Source: Cellulomonas gelida (GTDB taxonomy: Bacteria > Actinomycetota > Actinomycetes > Actinomycetales > Cellulomonadaceae). From it: a stretch of 64,000 nt of DNA. Positions within the stretch are counted from its first letter, which is position 1; the number at the start of each line of letters is the position of its first letter. The position numbers and the translations under genes are program-made. This document shows, piece after piece, positions 27,684-35,684 of this stretch. The stretch spans positions 1 to 64,000 of the forward strand of contig NZ_BJLQ01000018.1 in assembly GCF_006538725.1 (NCBI RefSeq), read 5' to 3'. The notes under the pieces were generated by a model. It was not told the DNA's origin. It did not search any database and saw nothing but the letters and a program-made list of their open reading frames with translations.

Positions 27684-29177
27684 TCAGCGCCGGAGCGTGA
27701 GCAGGCCCGGGCGGTACGGCAGGTTGTTGTAGTCGGCGTTCACGTTGGGGTCGCGGCCCTGGTAGAGCAGCTGCAGGTTGCACGGGTCGATCGTCTTGGT
27801 CTGGTCGGGGTTGGACCGGACCAGGTCGCCGTGGCTGATGTCGTTGGTCCACGTCGCGCCGCTGTTGGCCTTGCCCGCGAACGGGTTGCTCTCGGACGCG
27901 GCCTGCGGTGTCCACGACCCCGACAGGCTGGAGGACGTGAACGAGCGGAAGTAGCGCCCGCCCGAGCCCATCGCCTCGACGATCATCAGGTACTGGTTCT
28001 GACCGGCGACCTTGTAGACCTCCACGCCCTCGAACAGGTTGGCCGTGGTGTCGCTCATGATCGTGGTGTAGCTCGACCCGAAGCTGCCCGGGAAGTTCCC
28101 GATCGGCATGCTCGCGCGGTAGATCTTGCCGTTGTCGCCGGCGAAGAACAGGTACATGTTCTGCCCGTCACCGATGAGGGTCTGGTCGATCGGGCCGGTC
28201 CCGGAGCCGGTGATGCTGCCCGTGAACAGCGGCTGCGGTGACGACCACGAGTTGACGTTCGTCGGGTCGGTCGAGGTCCGGTAGATGAACGGCCACTGAC
28301 CCCACTGGTAGGCCAGGACCCAGATGTTCTTGGGCGCGAAGTAGAACAGCGTGGGAGCGACCGTGCCGGAGGGGAGGGCGTTCTGGCTCGTGGTCGCCAT
28401 GTCCGACCAGTTCGTGAACGGGCTGAACGCCATCGAGCCGTAGCTGCCGTTCTCGACCTTCGACGCGTACACGAGGTGCTTGCCGTTGTGGACGACGTTC
28501 GTGAAGTCCTTCAGCGACGTCCAGCCCGACCGCGGCTGGGCGAGGGGGCCCGAGGAGTCCCACCGGTACGACGACGGCAGCGAGCACCCGGTCCCCGACG
28601 TGGGCGTCGGCGTGGGCGTGGGCGTGCCACCGCCGACGCGGACCATCTGCCACTGCTGGTTGCTGCCGTTCCAGTCGGCGTACTGCACGACGTTGCCGCC
28701 GTCGGCGGTGGAGGCGCCCTGCACCTCGACGGCCTTGCCGCTGTGGCGCGCGATCAGCTGGATGTACCCGTCGACGTCCTGGATGCTGAACTGCTGGTTC
28801 GACGAGTTGTTGTCGGTCCACTGGATGATCGCGGCGCCGTCGGCAGCGGACCGGCCGCTGACGTCGAGGACCTTGCCGGACAGGCGGGACTTGAGCCGGT
28901 AGTAGCCGCCGCCCGAGTCGACGAACTGCCACTGCTGGTTGGTGCCGTCGTTGCGCGACCACTGCGTGATGCGGGCACCGTCAGTGGTGGCCCGGGCGTA
29001 CACGTCGAGGGCCTTGCCGCTGGTGCGGTTGACCAGCACGTACGACGCCGAGGTGTCGATGCTCGCTGCGGTCGCCGTCGGCGCCGCCGCGACCGCGACC
29101 GCACCGGCCGCCGCGACGCCCAGCGCGACGAGCATCGCGGACCACCGTCGTCGCGGGCTCCTTGGGCTTCTTCTCAC
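27684..29177 (-). CDS. Secreted GH62 alpha-L-arabinofuranosidase with ricin-type lectin domain
   Basis: A 497-aa enzyme that removes arabinose side chains from arabinoxylan. A GTG start at 29177 follows GGGAG at good spacing and leads straight into a signal peptide ending ATAA (about residue 38). Ricin-type repeats cover about 44-183, a TPTPTPT linker follows, and GH62 starts at about 198 ('[13 protein letters not shown]'). Catalytic residues: Asp224 in 'SLKDF', Asp331 in 'GPIDQTL' and Glu383 in 'LFEGVEVYK', all present. It complements the GH10 and GH43 enzymes 18-20 kb away and shares an operator-like site with GH43. Confidence 0.92.
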   Translation of the reverse strand: MRRSPRSPRRRWSAMLVALGVAAAGAVAVAAAPTATAASIDTSASYVLVNRTSGKALDVYARATTDGARITQWSRNDGTNQQWQFVDSGGGYYRLKSRLSGKVLDVSGRSAADGAAIIQWTDNNSSNQQFSIQDVDGYIQLIARHSGKAVEVQGASTADGGNVVQYADWNGSNQQWQMVRVGGGTPTPTPTPTSGTGCSLPSSYRWDSSGPLAQPRSGWTSLKDFTNVVHNGKHLVYASKVENGSYGSMAFSPFTNWSDMATTSQNALPSGTVAPTLFYFAPKNIWVLAYQWGQWPFIYRTSTDPTNVNSWSSPQPLFTGSITGSGTGPIDQTLIGDGQNMYLFFAGDNGKIYRASMPIGNFPGSFGSSYTTIMSDTTANLFEGVEVYKVAGQNQYLMIVEAMGSGGRYFRSFTSSSLSGSWTPQAASESNPFAGKANSGATWTNDISHGDLVRSNPDQTKTIDPCNLQLLYQGRDPNVNADYNNLPYRPGLLTLRR

Positions 29178-29239
29178 CTGTCCATCTCCCTTCGATCCGG
29201 GAGCGGGTGCGCCGCGTGGACGGACCCACTGGCATCCGT

Positions 29240-29257
29240 CGTGTGATCGTTCACACG
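29240..29257 (-). promoter_or_regulatory. Operator-like palindrome upstream of the GH62 gene
   Basis: CGTGTGATCGTTCACACG, a near-perfect palindrome (7 bp per arm) with central CG, 62 bp before the GH62 start. It has the same length and CGTGT-N7-CACACG frame as the site before GH43. Confidence 0.6.
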
Positions 29258-29378
29258 GCGTCGGGCTCAATGTCACACGGGACGATGCCCCCCGGTCCTG
29301 CCTGAAACGCTTCGTGTGGACGACGAGTGCGGTCTTCCCTGCGGCTGGCAGCGAGACGGCCCGTGATGTGATGTGCGC

Positions 29379-29483
29379 ATGAACCTGCCCCGCTCCGCAC
29401 CTGTCCCGTCGCCGCGCCCGGCAGCTCTCGTGCAGGCCGGGGACGCGCGGGTCTCGTCGTCGCACGTCGGGGTCGGCGCATGA
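29379..29483 (+). CDS. Possible 34-codon upstream ORF coupled to the epimerase gene
   Basis: ATG to TGA frame encoding a Pro/Ala/Ser/Val-rich 34-residue peptide with no recognisable features. Its stop overlaps the epimerase ATG by 4 bp (ATGA). No Shine-Dalgarno is visible. It may only mediate translational coupling or be chance. Confidence 0.25.
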   Translation: MNLPRSAPVPSPRPAALVQAGDARVSSSHVGVGA

Positions 29484-30337
29484 GCCGCGTCGTCGTGACC
29501 GGCGGGAGCGGCAAGCTCGGCCGCGCCGTCGTCGAGCACCTGGCGGCGCACGGGTACGACGTGGTCAACGTCGACACCGCTCCCCCTCCGGCGGATCAGC
29601 AGGCGCTGTTCACCCGGGTCGACCTCACCGATCTCGGCGAGGTGACCGAGGCGCTCACGGGGATCGACGACAGGTACGACGGTGTCGACGCGGTGGTGCA
29701 CCTGGCAGCGATTCCCGCGCCGGGTCTGCGCCCGAGCGGTGCGACGTTCGCGAACAACGTCGTCGCCACGCACCACGTGTTCAGCGCCGCCCGCCGCGCA
29801 GGCATCACGAACGTGGTCTGGGCGTCGAGCGAGACCGTCCTCGGGCTGCCCTTCGAGACGCCTCCGCCGTACGTGCCGGTCGACGAGGAGTACGCCGTCC
29901 GCCCGGAGAGCACGTACTCCCTCGGCAAGGCCGTCGAGGAGGAGATGGCTCGGCACTTCACGCGCTGGGACCCGGAGCTCAAGCTCATCGGCCTGCGGTT
30001 CTCCAACGTCATGGACGTCGGCGACTACGCCGCGTTCCCGAGCTTCGCGGCCGACCCGCGCAGCCGGATCTGGAACCTGTGGAGCTACATCGACGCCCGC
30101 GACGGTGCCCTCGCGGTCCGCCTCGCGCTCGAGAGCGACCTGCGGGGGTTCGAGGCCTTCATCGTCGCCTCACCCGACTCGGTGCTGGACCGCCCGTCGG
30201 CCGAGCTGGTCGCCGAGTACTTCCCGGACGTCCCCGTGCGACGCCCGATCGAGGGCCGCGAGACGCTCCTGTCCATCGACAAGGCACGTCGCCTGCTGGG
30301 GTACGACCCGCAGCACACCTGGCGCGACGAGGTCTGA
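29480..30337 (+). CDS. NAD-dependent epimerase/dehydratase family protein
   Basis: A 285-aa short-chain-type extended dehydrogenase. The NAD-binding GGSGKLG lies at residues 8-14, the catalytic Tyr/Lys in '[12 protein letters not shown]', and Ser in 'VWASSETV'. Such enzymes act on nucleotide sugars or related sugars. It is divergent from the GH62 gene; a role in sugar metabolism is plausible but the substrate is unknown. Confidence 0.82.
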   Translation: MSRVVVTGGSGKLGRAVVEHLAAHGYDVVNVDTAPPPADQQALFTRVDLTDLGEVTEALTGIDDRYDGVDAVVHLAAIPAPGLRPSGATFANNVVATHHVFSAARRAGITNVVWASSETVLGLPFETPPPYVPVDEEYAVRPESTYSLGKAVEEEMARHFTRWDPELKLIGLRFSNVMDVGDYAAFPSFAADPRSRIWNLWSYIDARDGALAVRLALESDLRGFEAFIVASPDSVLDRPSAELVAEYFPDVPVRRPIEGRETLLSIDKARRLLGYDPQHTWRDEV

Positions 30338-30430
30338 GGCCCGTGCCCGGTCTGTCCGACCGTGACCCTGCGTGACGGTCGGAGCCGCAGCTCCCGCACC
30401 TCCGCGAGGCGGCGCCGCCGCTCGCGCGAG

Positions 30431-32089
30431 TCAGGCAGGTTGGAGGTCTCGCCGCCTCAACCGGTGGACGCCCGACCAGGTCAGCACAGCGGCGACCATC
30501 GTCAGCGCCACCAGGGGCGTCCAGGAGAAGGGCTCCAGCGGAAGGTACGGGACTGCTGCGAACGGCAGTCCGTCCAGGACCCAGTCGGGCAGCCCGAAGA
30601 CCTCACCGAGCATGGTGGCGAACCACATCGCGGCCATGACGCCCCACGTGGCGGGCACCGCGACGCGGGGCACCCAGCCGAACAGGGCGACCGCGAGCCC
30701 GACCAGGACCATGACCGCCGGCCAGTACGCGAGCGTGGCGCCGGCCATCGCGGCTGACTGAGAGGGGTCGTCGACCGTCGCTCCGTACACGGCTCCGAGG
30801 ACCGCGCCTCCGACGGCGAGCAGCACGGCGGAGCCGGCCACGGGGATGAGCAGGCGCTCCAGAGCCCAACGGGTGCGTGAGATGGCTCCGGCGAGCTGCG
30901 GCTCGAGGATGCCGGTCGCCTCGTCGCCGCGCAGCGACACTGCCGACTGGGTCGCGAAGACCGCCGTGACGAGTCCGATCATGCTGGCGAGCATCGACAG
31001 CAGCGCCGGAACACCCGCGCCTCGCAGCAGGTCGGCCGTATCGCCGCCGGCGTCGTCCAGGAGGTCGGCCATGGCCTCGGCGACGGAGCCGAACAGCACC
31101 GCGGCGAGCACGACCGCGATCGTCCATCCGACGATCGGCCCGCGCTGCAACCGCAGCCCGAGCCCCAGGGGCGAGGCGAACCGGCGTGGCGCCCATGCCC
31201 GCCCTGGCCTCGCCGCGATCAGTCCTGCGCCATGGTCACGCCGGGCTTCGAGCGTGATCGCGACCGTGCACAGCACGACGGCAAGGAGGGCGAGCAGCGC
31301 GAGGGGCCACCACCGATCGCCCGCGAACGGCTCCATCTTCTGGCCCCACCCGATCGGTGACGCCCACGTGAGCGCGCCGTCACCGAGGTCGCCCACCATG
31401 CGCAGGACGTAGAAGCCGAGGATCACCGCCGATCCGAGTGCATTCGCGGCTCGCGCGGTCCCGGCCACTTGTCCGGCAACGGCGCCGACGCCCAGGCCGA
31501 CGAGACCGACTCCCGCCACTGACGCGCCCAGCACGGATGAACCCCGCAGTCCCGCGCCCGCAGGATCGAGGCCCTGTGCGGCGGAGACGAGGGTGATGCC
31601 GACGCCCACCAGGACGCACAGGCACGCCAGGACCAGCCACGAGGCGACGGTGGCGGCGTGCACCCCCAGCATCCGAGAGCGCAGCAGCTCGGTGCGGCCC
31701 GCTTCCTCGTCGGCCCGGCCGTTCCGGGTGGCGAGGAACACGACCCCGAGCGCCAGGGCCAGCGCGATCGTCATCCAGGCCTTCGTCCAGACCGCACCGC
31801 CGAGCGTGTTCGCCGCTGGCGACAGGCCGGTGAGGGCCCTGATACCGGGCGTGTTCGAGACGGCGGCGAAGTCGTCGAGCGCCGCCTGGGTGGGGAAGAG
31901 CTCCTGGTAGTAGGACGCGACGTACGCGAACATCGTGACGAGTGCGACGAGCCACGCCGCCAGACGAACCCGGTTGCGGCGCAGCTGGAGGCGCACCATC
32001 GGTCGCCACCCTGCGCAGCTCTCGAGCGTGCGTCCTCGACGGGCTGTCGGCGCGAGTCGCCGCGGAGGCGTGGCGGTCGTGGCCGTCAC
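30431..32089 (-). CDS. ABC exporter permease (ABC-2/antibiotic-exporter type)
   Basis: 552 aa with about twelve hydrophobic segments arranged as two six-helix halves, separated by the loop around 'AARPGRAWAPRRFASPLG'. It matches actinobacterial 'polyketide antibiotic exporter' permeases. The GTG start at 32089 overlaps the ATPase stop by 4 bp. With the ATPase and TetR genes it makes a drug-inducible exporter operon. Confidence 0.82.
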   Translation of the reverse strand: MTATTATPPRRLAPTARRGRTLESCAGWRPMVRLQLRRNRVRLAAWLVALVTMFAYVASYYQELFPTQAALDDFAAVSNTPGIRALTGLSPAANTLGGAVWTKAWMTIALALALGVVFLATRNGRADEEAGRTELLRSRMLGVHAATVASWLVLACLCVLVGVGITLVSAAQGLDPAGAGLRGSSVLGASVAGVGLVGLGVGAVAGQVAGTARAANALGSAVILGFYVLRMVGDLGDGALTWASPIGWGQKMEPFAGDRWWPLALLALLAVVLCTVAITLEARRDHGAGLIAARPGRAWAPRRFASPLGLGLRLQRGPIVGWTIAVVLAAVLFGSVAEAMADLLDDAGGDTADLLRGAGVPALLSMLASMIGLVTAVFATQSAVSLRGDEATGILEPQLAGAISRTRWALERLLIPVAGSAVLLAVGGAVLGAVYGATVDDPSQSAAMAGATLAYWPAVMVLVGLAVALFGWVPRVAVPATWGVMAAMWFATMLGEVFGLPDWVLDGLPFAAVPYLPLEPFSWTPLVALTMVAAVLTWSGVHRLRRRDLQPA

Positions 32090-33018
32090 GGCTGCCGCTC
32101 CGCACGTGCGGACAGAGCTGCGAGCTCGTCGCCGTAGTGCCGCAGGAACAGCTCTTCCAGTGACGGCGGGTTGGCGACGAGCGAGCGCGGCCCGAGCACC
32201 GCGACGCGCGCCAGGACTGTCGGCAGCGCCGCCTCGTCGACGGCGAAGGTCACGTGCCGGTCGAGCACCGTCAGGTCGTGCACACCGGGCAGCGTCGCGA
32301 GGCCGTCCACGCCCCCGTCGAGCACAGCGGTGACCTGCGTGCGCGTCAGGTGCCGGAGCTCGGCGATGGTCCCGGACTCGACGGTGGCACCTTCGCGGAT
32401 GATCGTGACGCGGTCGGCGAGCTTCTCCACCTCGGCGAAGATGTGGCTCGACAGCAGCACCGACCGCCCCTGCGCCTTGATCTCGCGGATGGACTCGGTG
32501 AACGCCGCCTCCATCAGCGGGTCGAGTCCGCTCGTCGGCTCGTCCAGGAGGAGCAGCTCGGCATCGGAGGCGAGGGCGGCGACGAGCGCGACCTTCTGCC
32601 GGTTGCCCTTCGAGTAGGTCCGTGCCTTCTTGGTGGGGTCGAGCTCGAACCTCTCGAGCATGGCGTGCTTCCGCCGCGGGTCGAGCGGGCCGGAGATCCG
32701 GCAGAGGATGTCGATCGCCTCGCCGCCGGTGAGGTTCGGCCAGAGGGTGACGTCGCCGGGCACGTACGCGACGCGCCTGTGCAGCCGCACCGCATCCGTC
32801 CAGGGGTCGCCGTCGAGGAGAGCGACGCGTCCGGAGTCGGCCTTGAGCAGACCGAGGAGGACGCGGATGGCTGTGGTCTTCCCGGCCCCGTTGGGGCCGA
32901 GGAAGCCGGTCACCTGACCGGTCGGGACGGTCAGGTCCAGCCCTCGCAGGGCGTGGACGTGGCCGAAGCTCTTGTGCAGGTTCTCGACCTGCACCGCCAT
33001 GGAGGCTGCCGTGGGCAT
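32086..33018 (-). CDS. ABC exporter ATP-binding subunit
   Basis: A 310-aa ATPase with Walker A GPNGAGKTT, Q-loop region 'RVAYVPGDVTLWPNLTG', a signature region 'YSKGNRQKVALVAALA' (SKGNRQK in place of LSGGQ), Walker B 'LLLLDEPTSGLDP' and the switch His in 'LLSSHIFAEVE'. A C-terminal accessory domain follows. I chose ATG 33018 because GAGGA precedes it; an alternative GTG at 33075 overlaps the tetR stop by 4 bp and would add 19 residues. Confidence 0.9.
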   Translation of the reverse strand: MPTAASMAVQVENLHKSFGHVHALRGLDLTVPTGQVTGFLGPNGAGKTTAIRVLLGLLKADSGRVALLDGDPWTDAVRLHRRVAYVPGDVTLWPNLTGGEAIDILCRISGPLDPRRKHAMLERFELDPTKKARTYSKGNRQKVALVAALASDAELLLLDEPTSGLDPLMEAAFTESIREIKAQGRSVLLSSHIFAEVEKLADRVTIIREGATVESGTIAELRHLTRTQVTAVLDGGVDGLATLPGVHDLTVLDRHVTFAVDEAALPTVLARVAVLGPRSLVANPPSLEELFLRHYGDELAALSARAERQP

Positions 33019-33071
33019 GAACGTTCCTCGGGAGGTGTCGTGGCAGGTGGAGGGAGCGGACGGCTGCGCCG

Positions 33072-33764
33072 TCACGCACTCTGTCGATCTGACTGCTGCT
33101 GGTCACCGTCGGGCGGGTCGCCGACGTACAGCAGGTAGTCGTCGAGCATCCGCCTGGAGGTCAGCAAGCCCTCCGTGAAGAGCTCCAGGGTCGGCAGGAT
33201 CTGGTCGTGGTTGCGCGCGCTCACGGCCTCGACGAATGCCCGGGGTGTGGCGTCGGGCATGGTGAGGAACTGCATCAGCAGTGACCCCATGGTCTGGAAG
33301 ACGAGGTAGCGCAGGCGCGCCTCCTCGTCTCGCGAGGGACGCACGAGTCCGGACTGGACGCTGTCGCGCATGATGTCGCGCGCCTCGTCGACGAGATGCT
33401 CGAGGAACTGCTGTGCGGGCTCACCCCCGGCATGGATCGCGCGGATCATGTAGACGACGAGCTCGGCGGAGGGCCCGGGGTCGGTCAGGTTGGCGAACAG
33501 GTACGCGCTCGGGTCGGCCAGGCTGCTCGCCTTGAGGGCCCCGTAGCGACGCAGCACCTCGGCGTCACAGTGCTCACGCAGGCCGGCCTTCGAGCCGAAG
33601 TGGTGCGTGATCAACGCGGGCGAGACGCCGGCGCGCTCGGCGATCACCCGGAACGGCGCGTCGAACCCTTGCTCGGCGAAGCACTCGACGGCCGCGTCGC
33701 GAATCCTCGCCCACGCGGTGAGCTCGCTCGCGCGCCGGTCGTCCGGCGACGATGCTGTACGCAC
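33072..33764 (-). CDS. TetR-family regulator of the ABC exporter operon
   Basis: About 230 aa. The N-terminal TetR helix-turn-helix is clear ('IRDAAVECFAEQGFDAPFRV' and 'AGVSPALITHHFGSKAGLRE'); the C-terminal ligand domain is variable. A TATAGC -10-like hexamer lies about 9 nt before the GTG at 33764, suggesting a leaderless mRNA; GTG 33773 is an alternative. It is first in the exporter operon and sits on tandem repeats likely to be its operator. Confidence 0.85.
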   Translation of the reverse strand: MRTASSPDDRRASELTAWARIRDAAVECFAEQGFDAPFRVIAERAGVSPALITHHFGSKAGLREHCDAEVLRRYGALKASSLADPSAYLFANLTDPGPSAELVVYMIRAIHAGGEPAQQFLEHLVDEARDIMRDSVQSGLVRPSRDEEARLRYLVFQTMGSLLMQFLTMPDATPRAFVEAVSARNHDQILPTLELFTEGLLTSRRMLDDYLLYVGDPPDGDQQQSDRQSA

Positions 33765-33790
33765 AACCAGCACGCTATACGCGCAACCAG
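33754..33790. promoter_or_regulatory. Tandem direct repeats at the tetR promoter
   Basis: GCTGTACGCACAACCAG (33754-33770) and GCTATACGCGCAACCAG (33774-33790) differ at two of 17 positions and are offset by 20 bp, i.e. about two helical turns. They overlap the -10 and the start codon, so binding would block transcription. Confidence 0.6.
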
Positions 33791-33955
33791 TCCGCGGCAA
33801 GAGGTCTCAGCGACACGGGTCGTCGTCCTCCTGGGCGCGGGGACGAGCCCGGCCGGAGTCGACGTCCGGGGATGACGCGGGCTGGGGGCAGGCCCGCGGC
33901 CTCCGCGGAGCTCGTGCCTGTGGTCCCGACGATCTGCGCACGTCCTGCTGGCGCC

Positions 33956-34630
33956 TCAGCTCATGACGAGGCGGGGGACGAGCTGGGCGACGCGGCGGCT
34001 CAGCTCGGTGACGGCGTGGTCGAACGCGTCGTCGCTGCCGTAGGGGACCGGATCCGGGATGGACCAGTGCACGTCGGCGGTGAGCCCGACCTCCTCGTGG
34101 GCGCGGTCGCAGACCGTGATGACGAGGTCGCCCTCACGACGGACGTCATCGATGGTCTGCGGTCGTCCGTCGCGCAGGTCGACGTCGTGGCGCGCCGCCG
34201 CGGCGATCGCCCCCGGGTGGATCACGGGTGCGGGGTGGGTGCCGGCCGACGCCGCCGGGATCTGGCTGGCGCGCCGCCAGAGGGCCGCCGCGAGGTGCGA
34301 GCGCGCGGAGTTCGCGGTGCAGACGAACAGGACGCGGGCCGGGCGCGGCAGAGGGCTCGTCGTCAGGGGGCCGAGCTCGGTGGGCAGCAGGCGCAGGTAG
34401 GTGCGGCGGCGGTCGCCCTCCGAGCGCGTGCGTTCGACGAGGCCGTGCTCGACCAGGACGTTGACGTGGTGCGCGAGGAGGTTGGAGGGCATCGACAGCT
34501 CAGCGGCGAGCTCGGACGGGGAGGCGTCCCCGCGCGAGAGCAGGTCGACCACGGCGAGACGGCCGGGGTCGGACAGAGCGCCGTGCAGCGCCGCGCGGCG
34601 TTCGACCAGGGCTAGCCACTCAGTGTTCAT
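33956..34630 (-). CDS. ArsR-type regulator fused to a low-molecular-weight phosphatase/arsenate-reductase domain
   Basis: 224 aa. Residues 1-90 are an ArsR/SmtB winged helix ('LSDPGRLAVVDLLSRGD', 'LLAHHVNVLVEHGLVERTRS'); residues about 97-224 are an LMW-PTP-like domain with the CX5R loop CTANSAR (C104-R110) and a late Asp in 'IPDPVPYG'. The phosphatase-type loop is intact. It is divergent from arsC and would repress arsenic genes while its second domain could reduce arsenate or sense oxyanions (inference). Confidence 0.85.
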   Translation of the reverse strand: MNTEWLALVERRAALHGALSDPGRLAVVDLLSRGDASPSELAAELSMPSNLLAHHVNVLVEHGLVERTRSEGDRRRTYLRLLPTELGPLTTSPLPRPARVLFVCTANSARSHLAAALWRRASQIPAASAGTHPAPVIHPGAIAAAARHDVDLRDGRPQTIDDVRREGDLVITVCDRAHEEVGLTADVHWSIPDPVPYGSDDAFDHAVTELSRRVAQLVPRLVMS

Positions 34631-34632
34631 TG

Positions 34633-34646
34633 AGTCAATTTTGACT
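34633..34646. promoter_or_regulatory. Operator-like palindrome upstream of the arsR-phosphatase gene
   Basis: AGTCAA-TT-TTGACT, a perfect AT-rich inverted repeat starting 3 bp before the arsR-fusion ATG in the arsR/arsC divergent region; a good candidate for autoregulation. Confidence 0.55.
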
Positions 34647-34759
34647 GATCGACGTACGGGTGGTCAAGATGTCCGCGTCCGACCTCTGAGTGAGCGCCTG
34701 AGCCACCGCGCAGCGGCCCTCGTCACGAGCCTGTCCCCCCACGACCTGAGGAGTGAGTC

Positions 34760-35185
34760 ATGGCCCCGACCACCGACAAGCCCAGCGTCCTGTTCGTCTG
34801 TGTCCACAACGCCGGCCGCTCGCAGATGGCCGCCGGCTTCCTGTCCGCCCTGTCCGGTGGGGCCGTCGAGGTCCGTTCGGCCGGTTCGATGCCCGCCGAC
34901 CAGGTCAACCCCGTCGCGGTGGCGGCGATGGCGGAGGTCGGCGTCGACATCGCCGCCGAGCAGCCGAAGATCCTCACCATCGAGGCCGTGCAGGCCTCGG
35001 ACGTCGTCGTCACCATGGGCTGCGGCGACGCGTGCCCCTACTTCCCGGGCAAGCGCTACGAGGACTGGAAGCTCGAGGACCCCGCGGGCCAGGGCATCGA
35101 GTCGGTCCGCCCGATCCGCGACGAGATCCGCTCACGCATCGTGACCCTGCTCGACGAGCTCGGCGTCCCTGCCGTCGGGGCGTGA
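34760..35185 (+). CDS. arsC: Arsenate reductase (low-molecular-weight phosphatase type)
   Basis: A 141-aa enzyme reducing arsenate to arsenite. The nucleophile loop is CVHNAGR (C14-R20); further Cys88 and Cys92 in 'MGCGDACPYFPG' fit the intramolecular disulfide relay of thioredoxin-linked ArsC. AGGAG precedes the ATG. It is divergent from the arsR-phosphatase fusion. Confidence 0.92.
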   Translation: MAPTTDKPSVLFVCVHNAGRSQMAAGFLSALSGGAVEVRSAGSMPADQVNPVAVAAMAEVGVDIAAEQPKILTIEAVQASDVVVTMGCGDACPYFPGKRYEDWKLEDPAGQGIESVRPIRDEIRSRIVTLLDELGVPAVGA

Positions 35186-35243
35186 AACCCCGCGGCCTCC
35201 TCGACGCCTGACGTCGTGCACGGCCGGGACCTTCGTCCGAGGC

Positions 35244-35289
35244 ATCGACGCGTGTCGATGAGACGGTGGTCCCATCAACGTACATCGAT
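35244..35289 (+). promoter_or_regulatory. Twin ArsR-type operators before arsD
   Basis: ATCGAC-GCGT-GTCGAT (35244-35259) and ATCAAC-GTAC-ATCGAT (35274-35289) share ATCRAC-N4-RTCGAT and are exactly 30 bp apart (about three turns). The second ends 16 bp before the arsD ATG. This gives arsDA its own control region, different in sequence from the palindrome near the arsR fusion. Confidence 0.55.
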
Positions 35290-35305
35290 GGATGGAGGTG
35301 GCGTC

Positions 35306-35683
35306 ATGGCGACTGTCGAGGTCTTCGACCCCGCGATGTGCTGTTCGACGGGGGTGTGCGGGACGGACGTCGACCCGACGCTGAGCAGGTTCGCGGCGGA
35401 CCTGGAGTGGTTGTCCGGCCAGGGCGTCCAGGTGAGCCGCGCGACGCTCTCCCAGGAGCCGGGCAAGTTCGTCGGCAACCCGCTGGTGGCGACAGTGCTG
35501 GCCGAGCACGGCGTCGACGGTCTGCCTGCGCTGCTGGTCGACGGCGAGGTCCGCGCCACGGGCCGCTACCCGGACCGCGCCGAGCTCGCGGGCTGGGCCG
35601 GGCTGGCTGCACCGGTGGACCGGCTGCTGCCCTTGGCGCAGTCGGCCGGCGGCGGGTGCTGCGGCGGCGCAGGCGGGTGCTGA
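35306..35683 (+). CDS. arsD: Arsenite metallochaperone ArsD
   Basis: A 125-aa protein that binds arsenite and hands it to ArsA. The required Cys12, Cys13 and Cys18 are present ('MCCSTGVCG'), and extra Cys118, Cys119 and Cys125 form a Gly/Cys-rich tail. GGAGG precedes the start. The arsA start lies one base after its stop. Confidence 0.92.
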   Translation: MATVEVFDPAMCCSTGVCGTDVDPTLSRFAADLEWLSGQGVQVSRATLSQEPGKFVGNPLVATVLAEHGVDGLPALLVDGEVRATGRYPDRAELAGWAGLAAPVDRLLPLAQSAGGGCCGGAGGC

Positions 35684-35684
35684 G

